Origin: Candidatus Competibacter sp.
Lineage (GTDB): Bacteria > Pseudomonadota > Gammaproteobacteria > Competibacterales > Competibacteraceae
Assembly (NCBI GenBank): GCA_029624815.1
Contig: JARSSH010000010.1
Span: 26,814 to 90,813, forward strand
Direction of reading: 5' to 3'
DNA length: 64,000 nucleotides
Below, one piece after another: positions 1 through 9,145 of the stretch. The translations under genes were made by a program, and so were the position numbers. The notes under the pieces are model-generated. The model was not told where the DNA came from. It made no database searches and worked only from the letters and a program-made list of their open reading frames with translations. How positions within the stretch are numbered: the stretch's first letter is position 1; every line of letters begins with the position of its first letter.

Positions 1-1368
1 GACCCGTCCGGTAATAATGGGCCGATCTGGATCACCTTCCAGAAAATCGACGATGACTTCCTGGCCGATGCGGGGAATCGAGATCCCGCCCCAGTTTCTA
101 CCGGCCCACGGCTGCGAAACCCGAATCCAGCAGGAGCTGTTCTCATTCGATTCGCTGTAGCGATCCCAATGAAATTGACATTTGACCCGCCCATGCTGAT
201 CTGTCCAAATCTCCTGACCCTTCGGTCCTACCACCGTCGCGGTCTGCGGCCCGCGCACGATGGCTTTCGGCGTCACACGCGGCGGGCAATAGGGTTCCTT
301 GGTGTCCATGGCGGTAAACCGGCAATCATACAAAAACCCAGATGGCTGACCCTCCAGGCGCGATTCATAGTCGTCGGAATCCAGCGTGATCGTCGTCGCG
401 GTCAGCAGATATTGATGGTTTTGGTCTTGCCGCGGGAAGTGAGCCAGCGAGAACAGCCATCCGGCCGCCAAACCTCGCGCGTCGGCACGACCTTCGGCAG
501 TCTCATATTGCGTCCGCAGTTCCTCCAGCCGAACCCGCGCATAGGTTTGGCCCAGTTCTGACTCGGTGTATTTACCTGGGTAGTCGTAGATTTCGTAGTG
601 ATCCCGCGCATGGCGGCGGCGCATCTCCAAGCGCCGATACAAATTCTTGCGGGGAACCTTGAAATCAAAATCGGTGTGGGCATACGCGCCCGGTTGAACG
701 CGTTGGGTCAATTCCCAGTCATGAATATGTTCCCCATGGCGGCGTTCGTGCATCTCCGGCGGCAGATAGGACACCTCGCCGTAACCGGGAAAAGACTCGT
801 GCGCCGCCATCGAATCCGCCAGAATTAGGATGTGCTTATCTTGCCTGTGCTTGAAGTAGTAGTAGATGCCTTCTTCTTCCAGCAGGCGGCTCACAAAATC
901 CAGGGTTGTTTCCCGATACTGAACGCAATACTCACGCGGTGGGTGGTGGCGCTCGGTCAGCCGAATTTGAAAATCGCTAAAACCATGTTCCCGGAAAATG
1001 GACTTGACAATATCGGGAACGTTAACGTTCTGATAAATCCGGCAATCCGTCGTGCGACTGAGAAACCACAGCCACGGTCGCAGCGTTGCCTGATAAGCGG
1101 CGTAACGGCCATGCCCCCGGATTTGTCGAAACTGACTCACCAGGCCATGAAAGTAGCGAGCCCGATCCTTGGGTAGATTGAGTCGCACCACCATGGGTTG
1201 CCCCAGCATGTCGGTGAACTCGATTCCCGGATTTTCGCTGAAGATATCCAGATGGAACTCAAACGGTTGGCTGAGCTGTTCGCGCGCCTCCATTCGCCGA
1301 AACAGGAGGGCGTCCGCGCCGAGGGCGCTGGCGACGGCAATGATTCTATGTTTTTGGGTGGCAGCCAT
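1..1368 (-). CDS. vgrG: Type VI secretion tip protein VgrG, N-terminal part (cut by left window edge)
   Basis: VgrG forms the trimeric spike at the tip of the type VI secretion tail tube and carries effectors. About 456 codons run in one frame from ATG at 1366-1368 to the window edge without a stop. The N-terminus begins MAATQKHRIIAVAS and soon shows the pattern LSQPFEFHLDIFS, typical of the VgrG gp27-like domain. The last visible residues contain the family hallmark VIVDFLEGDPDRPIITGRV, which ends the gp5 OB-fold entry region, so the beta-helical needle lies outside the window. A GGA-type ribosome site precedes the ATG. No other T6SS gene is visible, so this may be an orphan vgrG island. The family call is firm; any effector is unknown. 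Confidence 0.9.
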   Translation of the reverse strand, partial: MAATQKHRIIAVASALGADALLFRRMEAREQLSQPFEFHLDIFSENPGIEFTDMLGQPMVVRLNLPKDRARYFHGLVSQFRQIRGHGRYAAYQATLRPWLWFLSRTTDCRIYQNVNVPDIVKSIFREHGFSDFQIRLTERHHPPREYCVQYRETTLDFVSRLLEEEGIYYYFKHRQDKHILILADSMAAHESFPGYGEVSYLPPEMHERRHGEHIHDWELTQRVQPGAYAHTDFDFKVPRKNLYRRLEMRRRHARDHYEIYDYPGKYTESELGQTYARVRLEELRTQYETAEGRADARGLAAGWLFSLAHFPRQDQNHQYLLTATTITLDSDDYESRLEGQPSGFLYDCRFTAMDTKEPYCPPRVTPKAIVRGPQTATVVGPKGQEIWTDQHGRVKCQFHWDRYSESNENSSCWIRVSQPWAGRNWGGISIPRIGQEVIVDFLEGDPDRPIITGRV

Positions 1369-1463
1369 GGTCGCGAATCCTGGTTTTTCCCGTTGAGACT
1401 AGCTCAAAAATCCTACAACTAAAACCACCAGGTTGCATCGTGCGGGCTGGAGTTTACTCATCA

Positions 1464-3368
1464 CTACTTCTGCAACACGTAGGTACCCGGCGCTTCGCAG
1501 ATCGGGTATAGACCTTTCTCTGGCATACCCATCGGCGGCGGCGAAACCTGGTGCGCCGCCGAATGCTTGACCAGCCATGCTTCCCAAGCGGGCCACCAAG
1601 AGCCTTCCTGCTTGGGTACGGTCGCCTGCCAGGTGTCCGGGTCGATATAGCGATCCTGATCGTTGCGGCAGGCCATCTGGAAGCTGCGCCGCCGGTGCCC
1701 TGGCTCGCTAACGATACCGGCGTTGTGGCCACCACTGGTCAGCAGAAAGGTAACCTCATCGGCATCCGCCAACAGGTTGATCTTGTAGACCGACCGCCAA
1801 GGGGCAACATGATCCTGCTCGGTGGCGACCGTGAAGACCGGGGCACGGATATCGGTGATCGAGATCGTGCGGTCATCGACTTTATAATGGCCGGTGGCCA
1901 GTTCGTTACCGAGAAAAATGTGCCGCAGGTATTCGGAATGCATGCGAAACGGCATCCGGGTCTGATCGGCGTTCCAAGCCATCAGGTCGTTGATCCGCTG
2001 GCGGTGACCCAACAAGTAATCATGGACCAGTCGCGACCAGATCAAATCGTTGGAACGCAGCATTTGGAAAGCGCCCACCATCTGATCGGCATCCAAATAG
2101 CCCTGATCCCACATCATGTCTTCCAGGAAGGAAACCTGACTTTCATTGATGAACAGCAGTAGCTCGCCCGCCTCGGTGAAATCGGTCTGGGCCGCGAACA
2201 GTGTTATGCTCTTAAGCCGGTCATCGCCATCGCGAGCCATGGCGGCAGCGGTCAGAGTCAGCAGGGTGCCACCGAGGCAGTAACCGACCGTGTGGATCTT
2301 GCGTCCGGGTAGAATCGTGGAAATGGCGGCCAGCGCCGCCATCGCGCCATGTTGGCGATAGTCGTCCATGCCGAGATCACGATCCGCGGCGGTCGGGTTT
2401 TTCCAGGAGATCATGAAGACCGTATGGCCCTTTTCCACCAGGAATTTGACCATGGAATTGTGCGGCGACAGATCGAGAATGTAGTACTTCATGATCCAGG
2501 CAGGCGCCACCAAAACCGGCTCGGCGTATGTCTGAGCGGTAACCGGTTGGTATTGGATCAGCTCGATCAAGTGGTTACGGAAGATGACTTTGCCTGGAGT
2601 GACGGCTACATCGCGGCCGACCACAAATTGCCCTGTCCCCGCATCCAATTGTTTGCCCGCCACCGTCTTTTCCATGTCGTCCATGAAATTGGTCCAGCCA
2701 CGCACCAGGTTTTGACCGCCTTCCTCCATGGTGGCCTTTAGGATCTCCGGGTTGGTGAGCGGTGAGTTGGAGGGCGAAAACATATCGAGGATCTGCCGTG
2801 TCACAAAGGAGACGATCGCTTCATTCTGTTTGTTGACGCCACGGATGCGGGTGGTGGCGTTGTACCACCATTGCTGGGTCAGCAGAAACGACTGCGAGAT
2901 GAGGTTGTAGGGCCATTGCCGCCAACTCTCGCTGTCGAAACGGCGGTCCTGAGGCAGCGGTTCGATGCAGAGCGGGGTCTCCGGGCTTTGACTCGCCTTG
3001 AACGCGTAAAGCGCCAGCCGCACCATCTTGCGAACCGCCTTTTCGTTCAGCAACGCTTGCTTGCCTGGGGAAAGACCCAGATGCATCAGCCAGTCGAGGT
3101 AGGCCATGGCCAACACCGCCGGCGAGGTGCCCGCGGTGCCGCGAGCGAGGTTGGCGCTCACCATCCGGTCGATGGTTTCGGGAATGTGGGTGCCGAGAAA
3201 CGAGCGTTCGATGCCGTAGGCGCGGTGTGCCGAGGACGTTTGGCCGGACGGGCCAAGCCAGGAACGCAGCGGTTGTTTGGGGGTGGATTCGATCTCGGGG
3301 GCGACTGGTTGCTCGGACGTCGCGACTTGGACGGGAGCGACCGGGGCGGTCTGCTTGGAGTCTGGCAT
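1464..3368 (-). CDS. phaC: Class I poly(3-hydroxyalkanoate) synthase
   Basis: PhaC polymerises (R)-3-hydroxyacyl-CoA into polyhydroxyalkanoate granules. The 634-residue protein has the size of class I enzymes, an N-terminal PhaC domain and an alpha/beta-hydrolase core. The modified lipase box GYCLGG places the nucleophilic Cys near residue 364; the downstream Asp (EQDHVAPW) and His (GGHNAGI) complete the triad. I chose the ATG at 3366-3368 (MPDSKQ) because GAGGTG lies just upstream; a start five codons earlier lacks such a site. phaA, phaB and phasin genes are not adjacent, so monomer supply is encoded elsewhere. The N-terminal 40 residues are low-complexity Pro/Val/Gln-rich. Confidence 0.95.
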   Translation of the reverse strand: MPDSKQTAPVAPVQVATSEQPVAPEIESTPKQPLRSWLGPSGQTSSAHRAYGIERSFLGTHIPETIDRMVSANLARGTAGTSPAVLAMAYLDWLMHLGLSPGKQALLNEKAVRKMVRLALYAFKASQSPETPLCIEPLPQDRRFDSESWRQWPYNLISQSFLLTQQWWYNATTRIRGVNKQNEAIVSFVTRQILDMFSPSNSPLTNPEILKATMEEGGQNLVRGWTNFMDDMEKTVAGKQLDAGTGQFVVGRDVAVTPGKVIFRNHLIELIQYQPVTAQTYAEPVLVAPAWIMKYYILDLSPHNSMVKFLVEKGHTVFMISWKNPTAADRDLGMDDYRQHGAMAALAAISTILPGRKIHTVGYCLGGTLLTLTAAAMARDGDDRLKSITLFAAQTDFTEAGELLLFINESQVSFLEDMMWDQGYLDADQMVGAFQMLRSNDLIWSRLVHDYLLGHRQRINDLMAWNADQTRMPFRMHSEYLRHIFLGNELATGHYKVDDRTISITDIRAPVFTVATEQDHVAPWRSVYKINLLADADEVTFLLTSGGHNAGIVSEPGHRRRSFQMACRNDQDRYIDPDTWQATVPKQEGSWWPAWEAWLVKHSAAHQVSPPPMGMPEKGLYPICEAPGTYVLQK

Positions 3369-3592
3369 GATTGCACACCTCACGGATACGAGGATTACGC
3401 GGCGCCGGACAGCGATGGAAGCGACAGATCCACCATTGCTCGCACCGCGTTAACAGTGTAACGCAAACCCAGTCAGCCAGCCAAAGGTGAAGCCCTAGAT
3501 TTGCTGGAAAAGTGAAGGAGCAGGGATGCATCCTGCCAGTTTGAACGCCGTGGCAGGCGTTGGAACCGACCAACCCGAGAGGAGCATCTCAG

Positions 3593-3850
3593 ATGGCTAG
3601 AGTACCGGCGAGCGAGCAGACCCGCAAACGGATTACAGAATGTTGCGCAGTCCGGTGCGGCCGATCATCGAAGAGGCGTTGGAGGCCGAGGTGACGGACG
3701 TGTTGGGGCGAGGTTACCACGCGCGGGGCGAACACTGGTTGGGTGCCGGAACGGTAACCCCCTAGGCCGGCTCAAGACGATCGGGGAGATCGTGTGTGCT
3801 CCAGGTGGCTGGTCTGTGCGAGCCGTGGGCCAATGAAGCGAAGCAGGCTC
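3593..3850 (+). pseudogene. Degenerate IS256/Mutator-family transposase N-terminus
   Basis: After a good ribosome site the frame opens MARVPASEQTRKRI. It then needs a shift near 3636 to continue as LRSPVRPIIEEALEAEV and DVLGRGYHARG, and a second shift near 3760 to continue GRLKTIGEIV. This order (EALEAE.xx.LGR.xYxRG, then an RNG-like turn, then GRLKT) is the conserved N-terminus of IS256-family transposases. The rest of the gene and both inverted repeats are not visible. Two frameshifts and a stop make it dead. It marks a scar between phaC and the acoR-like regulator. Confidence 0.6.
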
Positions 3851-4164
3851 TGCGAGTTCTGGCAACAGACCGCACCAGCACAATCGACCGCATTCCGCCT
3901 CCTTAACCGACATGTCGCGTATGCCGGTGATGGGTGAATTGTAGGTAAGCGGTCGCTATACAAGGGTCTATATTATTACAGTGGGTATCTGTGTGGAAAA
4001 GTGACGCCATGTTTTATCTTCCCGCAGGCTTTCATGGTTTCCATTCAGGCACCCATTGAGCGTCCATCGATGCCGAGAGCAACAACGACTTAGTTCGGCA
4101 CTCGGTGCTCGGTGGCCATTGACCCTACGTCAGATAGGGAGACTTGCCATGATGAGGAGGAACC
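3851..4164. other. Leader region of the acoR-like regulator, no gene seen
   Basis: This 314-base stretch contains no convincing reading frame. An AT-rich patch near 3955-4015 could hold a promoter for the downstream regulator, but no clear -35/-10 pair stands out. GAGGAGGA just before 4165 is a strong ribosome site and fixes the start of the next gene. Confidence 0.4.
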
Positions 4165-6126
4165 ATGTCGGACGAGACGACCGCGCATGCGGAGCATATT
4201 CTGTCCGTGGTGCAGGGAACCAGGACCGAATCTTCACCAGAAGCCAGTATTGCCCGTTCCTGGATCCGTTGCGTCAATAACTACGGCATTGACGCCGTTC
4301 ATTTTCATCAGACCCAGGTGCTCGAACAGATTCGTTTGCGCGAACACCAGCAGCGCCTGGATGACTTTCTGGACATCGCCCGAATTGAAATGAACGGCCT
4401 CTATCAGCGGATCGCTGGCTCGGGCTTTGCCGTGATTCTGACCGATGGCGATGGCGTGATCGTCAACTGGATTTGCGATGCCAACTTGAGTGGACCTTTC
4501 AAGCAAGTTGGTCTGTGGCCAGGCGCCATCTGGGATGAAGAAAACGAAGGAACCAACGGCATTGGCACCGCGCTGATCGAACAGCAGGCCCTGACCGTTC
4601 ATCGCGATGAACATTTCCGTAGCCGGCATACCCAATTGACTTGCTCGGCGGCACCGATTTTCGGCCCGCGGAACCAATTATTGGCGGTGCTGGATATTTC
4701 CTCGGTCAGTTCCCAGGATTCCAGACAAAGCCAGTTTCATACCCTCGCGCTGGCTGCGCTGAGCGCCCGGATGATCGAGCACGGGTTCTTTCTGCGGGTG
4801 TTTCGCCAGCAATGGATCCTGCGTTTCCATCACCAACCGGAATTGATTGGTGGGAGCAACGAGGGTCTACTGGCTTTCGATGATGGCGGACACATTCTGG
4901 CCACCAATCAGAGTGCGGCGGATCAGCTTCGACAACCACGCCATCGGTTGGTCGGCCAGCGTGTCGATTTTCTCTTCGCCATCACTTTGGAGACCCTGCT
5001 CGGCAACGCCAGTGGCCAACCTAAAACGTTGTGGCCCATTACCGACAAGACCGGCCATCGGTTTTTCACTCTGTTGTACGGAACCGAACGACGCTCATCC
5101 AAGAACCGTCCTCCGCGCCTGGCGGCTGAGGAAACCGAGCCTTTGCTCCCGCCGATGAAAACCCTGGAGGGTTTGGCCGGGAGAGACCCGCTGATGGCGT
5201 ACAACGTCGATTGCGTTCGGAGGGTCATGAACAAGCGCGTCAATATTCTGCTGACTGGCGAAACCGGGACCGGCAAGGAGGCTTTCACCAAGGCGATTCA
5301 CGATGCCAGTGCGAGAGCCGACAAACCCTTCGTCGCCGTGAATTGCGCCTCGATCCCGGAAACCTTGATCGAAAGCGAATTGTTTGGCTACAAATATGGA
5401 GCATTTACCGGTGCGCGCCAGGAAGGCCGGCGCGGCAAGATTCTGCAAGCCCACGGTGGCACTCTGTTTCTGGACGAGATCGGCGATATGCCGCCGCCCT
5501 TGCAAACCCGACTGCTGCGAGTCCTGGAAGAAAAGGAGGTGCTGCCGCTCGGCAGCGATACACCGGTGCCGGTGGATATTTTCCTGATCAGCGCCACTCA
5601 TCGCAATTTGCGGGAGCACATGGCCTCCGGGGCATTTCGGGAAGATCTCTATTATCGATTGAATGGTTTGGAATTACGCCTGCCGGCTTTGCGCGAACGC
5701 AGTGATCGACTGTCGCTAATACGCAGCCTGCTGGCGGCGGAAAGCGACGGCATGAGCGTGCGCATCACCGAAGATGCGCTGATGGCGCTGAACGCTTATT
5801 CGTGGCCGGGCAATATCCGTCAATTGCGCAATGTATTGCGCACGGCGGCGGCACTGTGCGATGAACAGTGTATCCGACTCGAAAATCTGCCCGCGGAGAT
5901 TACCGGTCTAAAGCCGCATGACCCGATGTGGCGTAGCGTGGCGATACCTAGCGACATGGCCATGGGTGGCCTCGCGCATGCCGAGCGGGAAGCGCTGTTA
6001 AGGCAACTGGAGCGTCATGGTTGGAATATCACCAACACCGCCGCACACTTGGGCTTCAGTCGCAATACGCTGTACCGCAAGATGCGCAAGCATGGCATTC
6101 AGCCGCGTGAATATCCGACGCCATGA
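4165..6126 (+). CDS. acoR: Sigma-54-dependent activator, AcoR-like (GAF-AAA+-Fis)
   Basis: This is an enhancer-binding protein that remodels sigma-54 RNA polymerase. From the N-terminus it has an AcoR-type sensor with a GAF domain (about residues 60-200), a linker or PAS-like region, an AAA+ domain with Walker A GETGTGKE near 365, the sigma-54 contact loop GAFTGA near 411 and Walker B TLFLDEIGDMP, and a Fis-type helix-turn-helix at about 612-645 (NITNTAAHLGFSRNTLYRKM). Length (653 residues) fits AcoR, which regulates acetoin, aldehyde and alcohol catabolism in other bacteria. It converges on the mycofactocin operon and is its only candidate regulator here. Sigma-54-like elements lie before the alcohol and aldehyde dehydrogenase genes (27959-27973 and 21031-21045). 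The ligand is unknown; an alcohol or aldehyde is inferred. Confidence 0.88.
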   Translation: MSDETTAHAEHILSVVQGTRTESSPEASIARSWIRCVNNYGIDAVHFHQTQVLEQIRLREHQQRLDDFLDIARIEMNGLYQRIAGSGFAVILTDGDGVIVNWICDANLSGPFKQVGLWPGAIWDEENEGTNGIGTALIEQQALTVHRDEHFRSRHTQLTCSAAPIFGPRNQLLAVLDISSVSSQDSRQSQFHTLALAALSARMIEHGFFLRVFRQQWILRFHHQPELIGGSNEGLLAFDDGGHILATNQSAADQLRQPRHRLVGQRVDFLFAITLETLLGNASGQPKTLWPITDKTGHRFFTLLYGTERRSSKNRPPRLAAEETEPLLPPMKTLEGLAGRDPLMAYNVDCVRRVMNKRVNILLTGETGTGKEAFTKAIHDASARADKPFVAVNCASIPETLIESELFGYKYGAFTGARQEGRRGKILQAHGGTLFLDEIGDMPPPLQTRLLRVLEEKEVLPLGSDTPVPVDIFLISATHRNLREHMASGAFREDLYYRLNGLELRLPALRERSDRLSLIRSLLAAESDGMSVRITEDALMALNAYSWPGNIRQLRNVLRTAAALCDEQCIRLENLPAEITGLKPHDPMWRSVAIPSDMAMGGLAHAEREALLRQLERHGWNITNTAAHLGFSRNTLYRKMRKHGIQPREYPTP

Positions 6127-6135
6127 AACGCGCCA

Positions 6136-6153
6136 GCGCGGCGTTAACCGCGC
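6136..6153. terminator. Short GC-rich stem-loop between convergent genes
   Basis: GCGCGG, a six-base loop, then CCGCGC, lying 10 bases after the regulator's stop codon and followed by a short ATTTT. It sits in the 47-base gap between the convergent regulator and mftB. A weak terminator for the plus-strand gene is plausible; the U-tract is poor. Confidence 0.35.
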
Positions 6154-6173
6154 CGATGATTTTGCGGCTCCAT

Positions 6174-6461
6174 TCACGCGCCATGCATCAAAAGACCCAG
6201 TCGCTCCAATTGCACGACCGCTTTGACCAGTGTCTCGCCCGTTGATGGTGACATTTCCTGAGATGTCAGGAAATCATCCAGCGTTTCCTGCAATGAGCGA
6301 CAGCCATCCAGACAGTTCACGAACTCGACCGCTCGATGGGAATGCAGGAAATACAGGCGACGGTTGTCGTAGCGGTACACCAGACCGCCGAAGCGCTCCG
6401 GGCGGATCGCCACCCCCGGAGCCAGCCGGTAACAAGCCGCAAGTTCGACCGTTGTGTTCAT
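6174..6461 (-). CDS. mftB: Mycofactocin system peptide chaperone MftB
   Basis: MftB is a RiPP recognition element that binds the MftA leader and delivers the peptide to the radical SAM enzyme MftC. The 95-residue product has the small PqqD-like fold pattern expected: YRLAPGVAIRPERFGG, then LVYRYDNRRLYFLHS, then a helix-rich C-terminus ending LERLGLLMHGA. The start is the ATG at 6459-6461, which overlaps the SDR stop as ATGA and so is translationally coupled. It is the last gene of the minus-strand mycofactocin series, unlike the usual mftA-mftB-mftC order. The call rests on residue pattern plus an unambiguous MftA and MftC in the same locus. Confidence 0.88.
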   Translation of the reverse strand: MNTTVELAACYRLAPGVAIRPERFGGLVYRYDNRRLYFLHSHRAVEFVNCLDGCRSLQETLDDFLTSQEMSPSTGETLVKAVVQLERLGLLMHGA

Positions 6462-7267
6462 TTCAGCATTCTCCCCGCATCGATATTGAGCTTCTGCCCA
6501 GTCACGTAGCGCGCTTCGCCCGAAACCAGCCATAAAGCCGCCTTGGCGACATCTTCCGCGTCGATCAGTTTGACCGGCAGGGCGTTGCCGTGACGAATGA
6601 ATTCGACCAGATCCTCCGTCGCCATGTCGGCGGCTTGGGCCATGCCGGTGATGATGTCGGTATCGACCGCGGTGGGGTGCAGCGTGTTGACGGTGATGTG
6701 GTGCGGCGCGAGTTCATGCGCCAGTGAATGGGCCAGTCCGACGACGCCCCATTTCGACGCGCAATAATGGGCCATGCCCGGTTCACCGCGCAGACCGGCG
6801 ACCGACGAGGTCATGACGATGCTGCCGCCCGTTCCCTGAGCCAACATCCGTGGGACGACGTATTTCACCGCCAGCCAATAGCCCTTGAGATTGACGTCGA
6901 GCATCATGTCCCACCATTCCTCGGTGATGTCCCAGGTCAGGGCCATGTCAGCGATGCCGGCATTGCAGACCAGGATGTCGATGTGCCCGAAAGTCGCTAT
7001 CGTCTTCTCGACGGCGGCGGCCATCGCCGCGCTATCACGGACATCGGCGACCAGCTCCAGGGCCTGGCGTCCGTATTCCCGAACCTGTCGGGCGGTTTCC
7101 TCCAGGTCGCTACGCATCGCTAGCGAATAGCGTGGATAGGGAAGATCGCGGCAGATATCCAGCGCCGCGATATCGGCCCCCTCGCGAGCCATCAGCACCG
7201 CATGCGCTCGGCCCTGGCCGCGCCCCGCGCCGGTAATCAATGCTACTTTGCCTTCCAGCTTGCCCAT
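6458..7267 (-). CDS. Mycofactocin-coupled short-chain dehydrogenase/reductase
   Basis: A 269-residue classical-type SDR expected to oxidise an alcohol with a tightly bound NAD that is recycled by mycofactocin rather than exchanged. The glycine motif is GAGRGQGRAHA (residues about 11-21), which together with the extra segment DLPYPRYSLAMRSDLEET after the second strand marks the mycofactocin-associated SDR subfamily. The NAG motif (CNAGIAD), catalytic Ser (TSSVAG) and YCASK are all present, so the enzyme should be active. It lies between mftA and mftB and overlaps mftB by four bases. The substrate is unknown; subfamily members act on varied alcohols and terpenols. Confidence 0.88.
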   Translation of the reverse strand: MGKLEGKVALITGAGRGQGRAHAVLMAREGADIAALDICRDLPYPRYSLAMRSDLEETARQVREYGRQALELVADVRDSAAMAAAVEKTIATFGHIDILVCNAGIADMALTWDITEEWWDMMLDVNLKGYWLAVKYVVPRMLAQGTGGSIVMTSSVAGLRGEPGMAHYCASKWGVVGLAHSLAHELAPHHITVNTLHPTAVDTDIITGMAQAADMATEDLVEFIRHGNALPVKLIDAEDVAKAALWLVSGEARYVTGQKLNIDAGRMLK

Positions 7268-7328
7268 GAGTTCCGCCTTGCCCGGTTTCAGCCGGCCTTA
7301 ACATGACGACGTTGACGACAACGGTATG

Positions 7329-7357
7329 GCTCACCGGCCTTTCGGAGACGGGTGAGC
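7329..7357 (-). promoter_or_regulatory. Stem-loop just downstream of mftA
   Basis: On the minus strand GCTCACC and GGTGAGC form a 7-bp perfect stem with a 15-base loop, eight bases past the mftA stop codon and before the SDR. There is no U-tract, so it looks less like a terminator than an RNA end that could protect a short mftA transcript or reduce readthrough. That role is inference. Confidence 0.4.
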
Positions 7358-7364
7358 GCTGGCC

Positions 7365-7544
7365 TCAATAAACGCCGCACATGCCGTCGATGCTGACTTC
7401 TTCGATCAGCAACTCTTCCATGACCTTCGGCAGTTCTGTTGGCGGCTCGGGCTGCCGGGTTGCTATCTCGTGCGCTGTAACCTTGGCTAGCGGCGTTGCA
7501 TGGAGAGCAGGCGTTTCGGGGCGTTGTTCGACAGGAATGAACAT
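7365..7544 (-). CDS. mftA: Mycofactocin precursor peptide MftA
   Basis: This encodes the ribosomal precursor of the redox cofactor mycofactocin. The 59-residue peptide ends EEVSIDGMCGVY: the C-terminal Val-Tyr is the pair that MftC decarboxylates and cross-links and MftE releases. As I recall the mycobacterial precursor, its last dozen residues are the same. The start ATG at 7542-7544 has an excellent site (AAAGGAG). The N-terminal leader is longer and more Pro/Thr-rich than the roughly 30-40-residue actinobacterial peptides. It sits late in the operon, between mftF and the SDR, 77 bases from mftF and followed by a stem-loop that may set its own stoichiometry. Confidence 0.95.
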   Translation of the reverse strand: MFIPVEQRPETPALHATPLAKVTAHEIATRQPEPPTELPKVMEELLIEEVSIDGMCGVY

Positions 7545-7621
7545 CGGGATAATCTCCTTTAGGTTGACGATGCACAGGGATATGACAACGGTAAAACACG
7601 GCGGGGATTGATCATGATCGA

Positions 7622-9145
7622 TTATCTCCGCCAGATCAGGCGTGGCAGCAGCGGACGCAAGGTGCGCCGTTGCCGACAGCCACGCCAGAGTCCTACTTGA
7701 TACGCGGCCAGTTCCAATCCATACAGGCCGATGAAGACCGGTAGGGAAAGTTGGGGTTGCAACCGCCGATGATCGGCCAGCGGCGCGACGACGAGCAACA
7801 GGAGGATGGCGGGCAGCCCAGGGGGCTGTATCCCACCGACGACGAGCAGCGGCAGGCTGTAATAGCGGACGACGTTGGCGCTCAGGTGATATAACGCCGC
7901 CGCATGTTCGCGGCCCAGCGCGACGGCGACTCGACCGATGGACAGCGCGACCCCGATGCGCCGCAGCTCCCGCTGTTTTTTCGTCAGTTCCGCGCTGAAC
8001 AGGCTCAGAGCAACCGCCGCTGGTCCCAGTCCCCAGAATCCGAACCATGGCGTGAGCATCACGCTCAGCAGCAACAACAGGCTGACGCGCGGCAGGTGCA
8101 TCACTCGCCGACCTTCGGGATAGCGTTGCTGCAAATCCGCTTCGGACGAACCGTAGTCAGCGCGGCGGCGCAACCAGTCACCCCAGCGCACGCGATGATC
8201 GTGCACGACTCGGCCGGTGGGGACGTACCAGGCGCGATGCCCGCTTCGTAAGGCACGCCAGATGAAATCCACGTCTTCGCCGATCCGCAGCGTCGCATCG
8301 AAGCCGCCATGCGCCAGTAGCACGTCGCGCCGCACCAACAGGTTGCAGGTCGGTAGATAGGACACGGCGGCATTCGGAGTGACTTCCGTTTCCATTGCCC
8401 CCATGTCCAGCGGCGAGCGCACCGCTTCGAAGGCGGCCACTGCGCCTCGCGCTGGCGGAGCGACGACCCGGCCACCGATCATAGCGACCGATGGGTCATC
8501 TAGATAAGGCAATAAGCCGCGCAGCCAGTCCGGTTCGGCCACACAGTCATTGTCGATAAATGCCAGAATCTCGCCATGGGCCAGCATCGCCGCCAGGTTG
8601 CGGGCGGCGGACTGGCCGATGTTGCGTTCCTGGCGTAACAACCGGATCGGCAAATCGTGCAACGCTTCGGCCAACGGTGGCGTGGAGGCATCGTCCACCA
8701 CGATGATTTCACGGCGGTCAGCGGGATAATCCAGCGCCAGCAAGGAGCGCACGCAGCGGCGCGTGGCCTCGGCGCGACCGTGCGCCGGGACGATGATCGA
8801 AACTGCCGGCCAGACGGCCACCTCCGCCGGATGGCGGATCAACAATCGGCGGCGCAACAGCCTGTCCAGAAATGCGGTGATAGCCGCCGGCGTCATGCCG
8901 GGAACGCTGGCCGCCAGTTCGGCGACACTGCGAGGTTGCCGCAACGCGCCGAGCAACGTCGTGGCCTGCCGATTCAGGCGCAGCGCCAGCAACGGGCGCA
9001 AGCACAGCAACAGACCACCCCGCTCGTCGACCACGACGGACAGATTGGGTTGCAAGGCATAGCGCGCCGGTTGGGCTGGCGGTGGGGTAGGCAACGAGGC
9101 GATGGCGGCACCGCCGGTATCGCCGCGCCTTTCCGCCCATTTCAC
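7622..9145 (-). CDS. mftF: Mycofactocin glycosyltransferase MftF
   Basis: MftF is a family-2 glycosyltransferase that adds a beta-1,4-glucan chain to the mycofactocin core. The 507-residue product has an N-terminal PqqD-like region (about 1-100, with a short winged-helix segment SVAELAASVPGMTPAAI). The GT2 domain starts at SIIVPAHGRAEATRRC near 113 and has DDAS and the acidic motif FIDNDCVAEPDWLRG near 195. Hydrophobic stretches at the C-terminus (SLLLLLSVMLTPWFGFWG and others) suggest membrane attachment. I place the start at GTG 9143-9145, which overlaps the mftE stop as GTGA; frame-open sequence upstream of it lies inside mftE and is not used. Confidence 0.9.
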   Translation of the reverse strand: MKWAERRGDTGGAAIASLPTPPPAQPARYALQPNLSVVVDERGGLLLCLRPLLALRLNRQATTLLGALRQPRSVAELAASVPGMTPAAITAFLDRLLRRRLLIRHPAEVAVWPAVSIIVPAHGRAEATRRCVRSLLALDYPADRREIIVVDDASTPPLAEALHDLPIRLLRQERNIGQSAARNLAAMLAHGEILAFIDNDCVAEPDWLRGLLPYLDDPSVAMIGGRVVAPPARGAVAAFEAVRSPLDMGAMETEVTPNAAVSYLPTCNLLVRRDVLLAHGGFDATLRIGEDVDFIWRALRSGHRAWYVPTGRVVHDHRVRWGDWLRRRADYGSSEADLQQRYPEGRRVMHLPRVSLLLLLSVMLTPWFGFWGLGPAAVALSLFSAELTKKQRELRRIGVALSIGRVAVALGREHAAALYHLSANVVRYYSLPLLVVGGIQPPGLPAILLLLVVAPLADHRRLQPQLSLPVFIGLYGLELAAYQVGLWRGCRQRRTLRPLLPRLIWRR

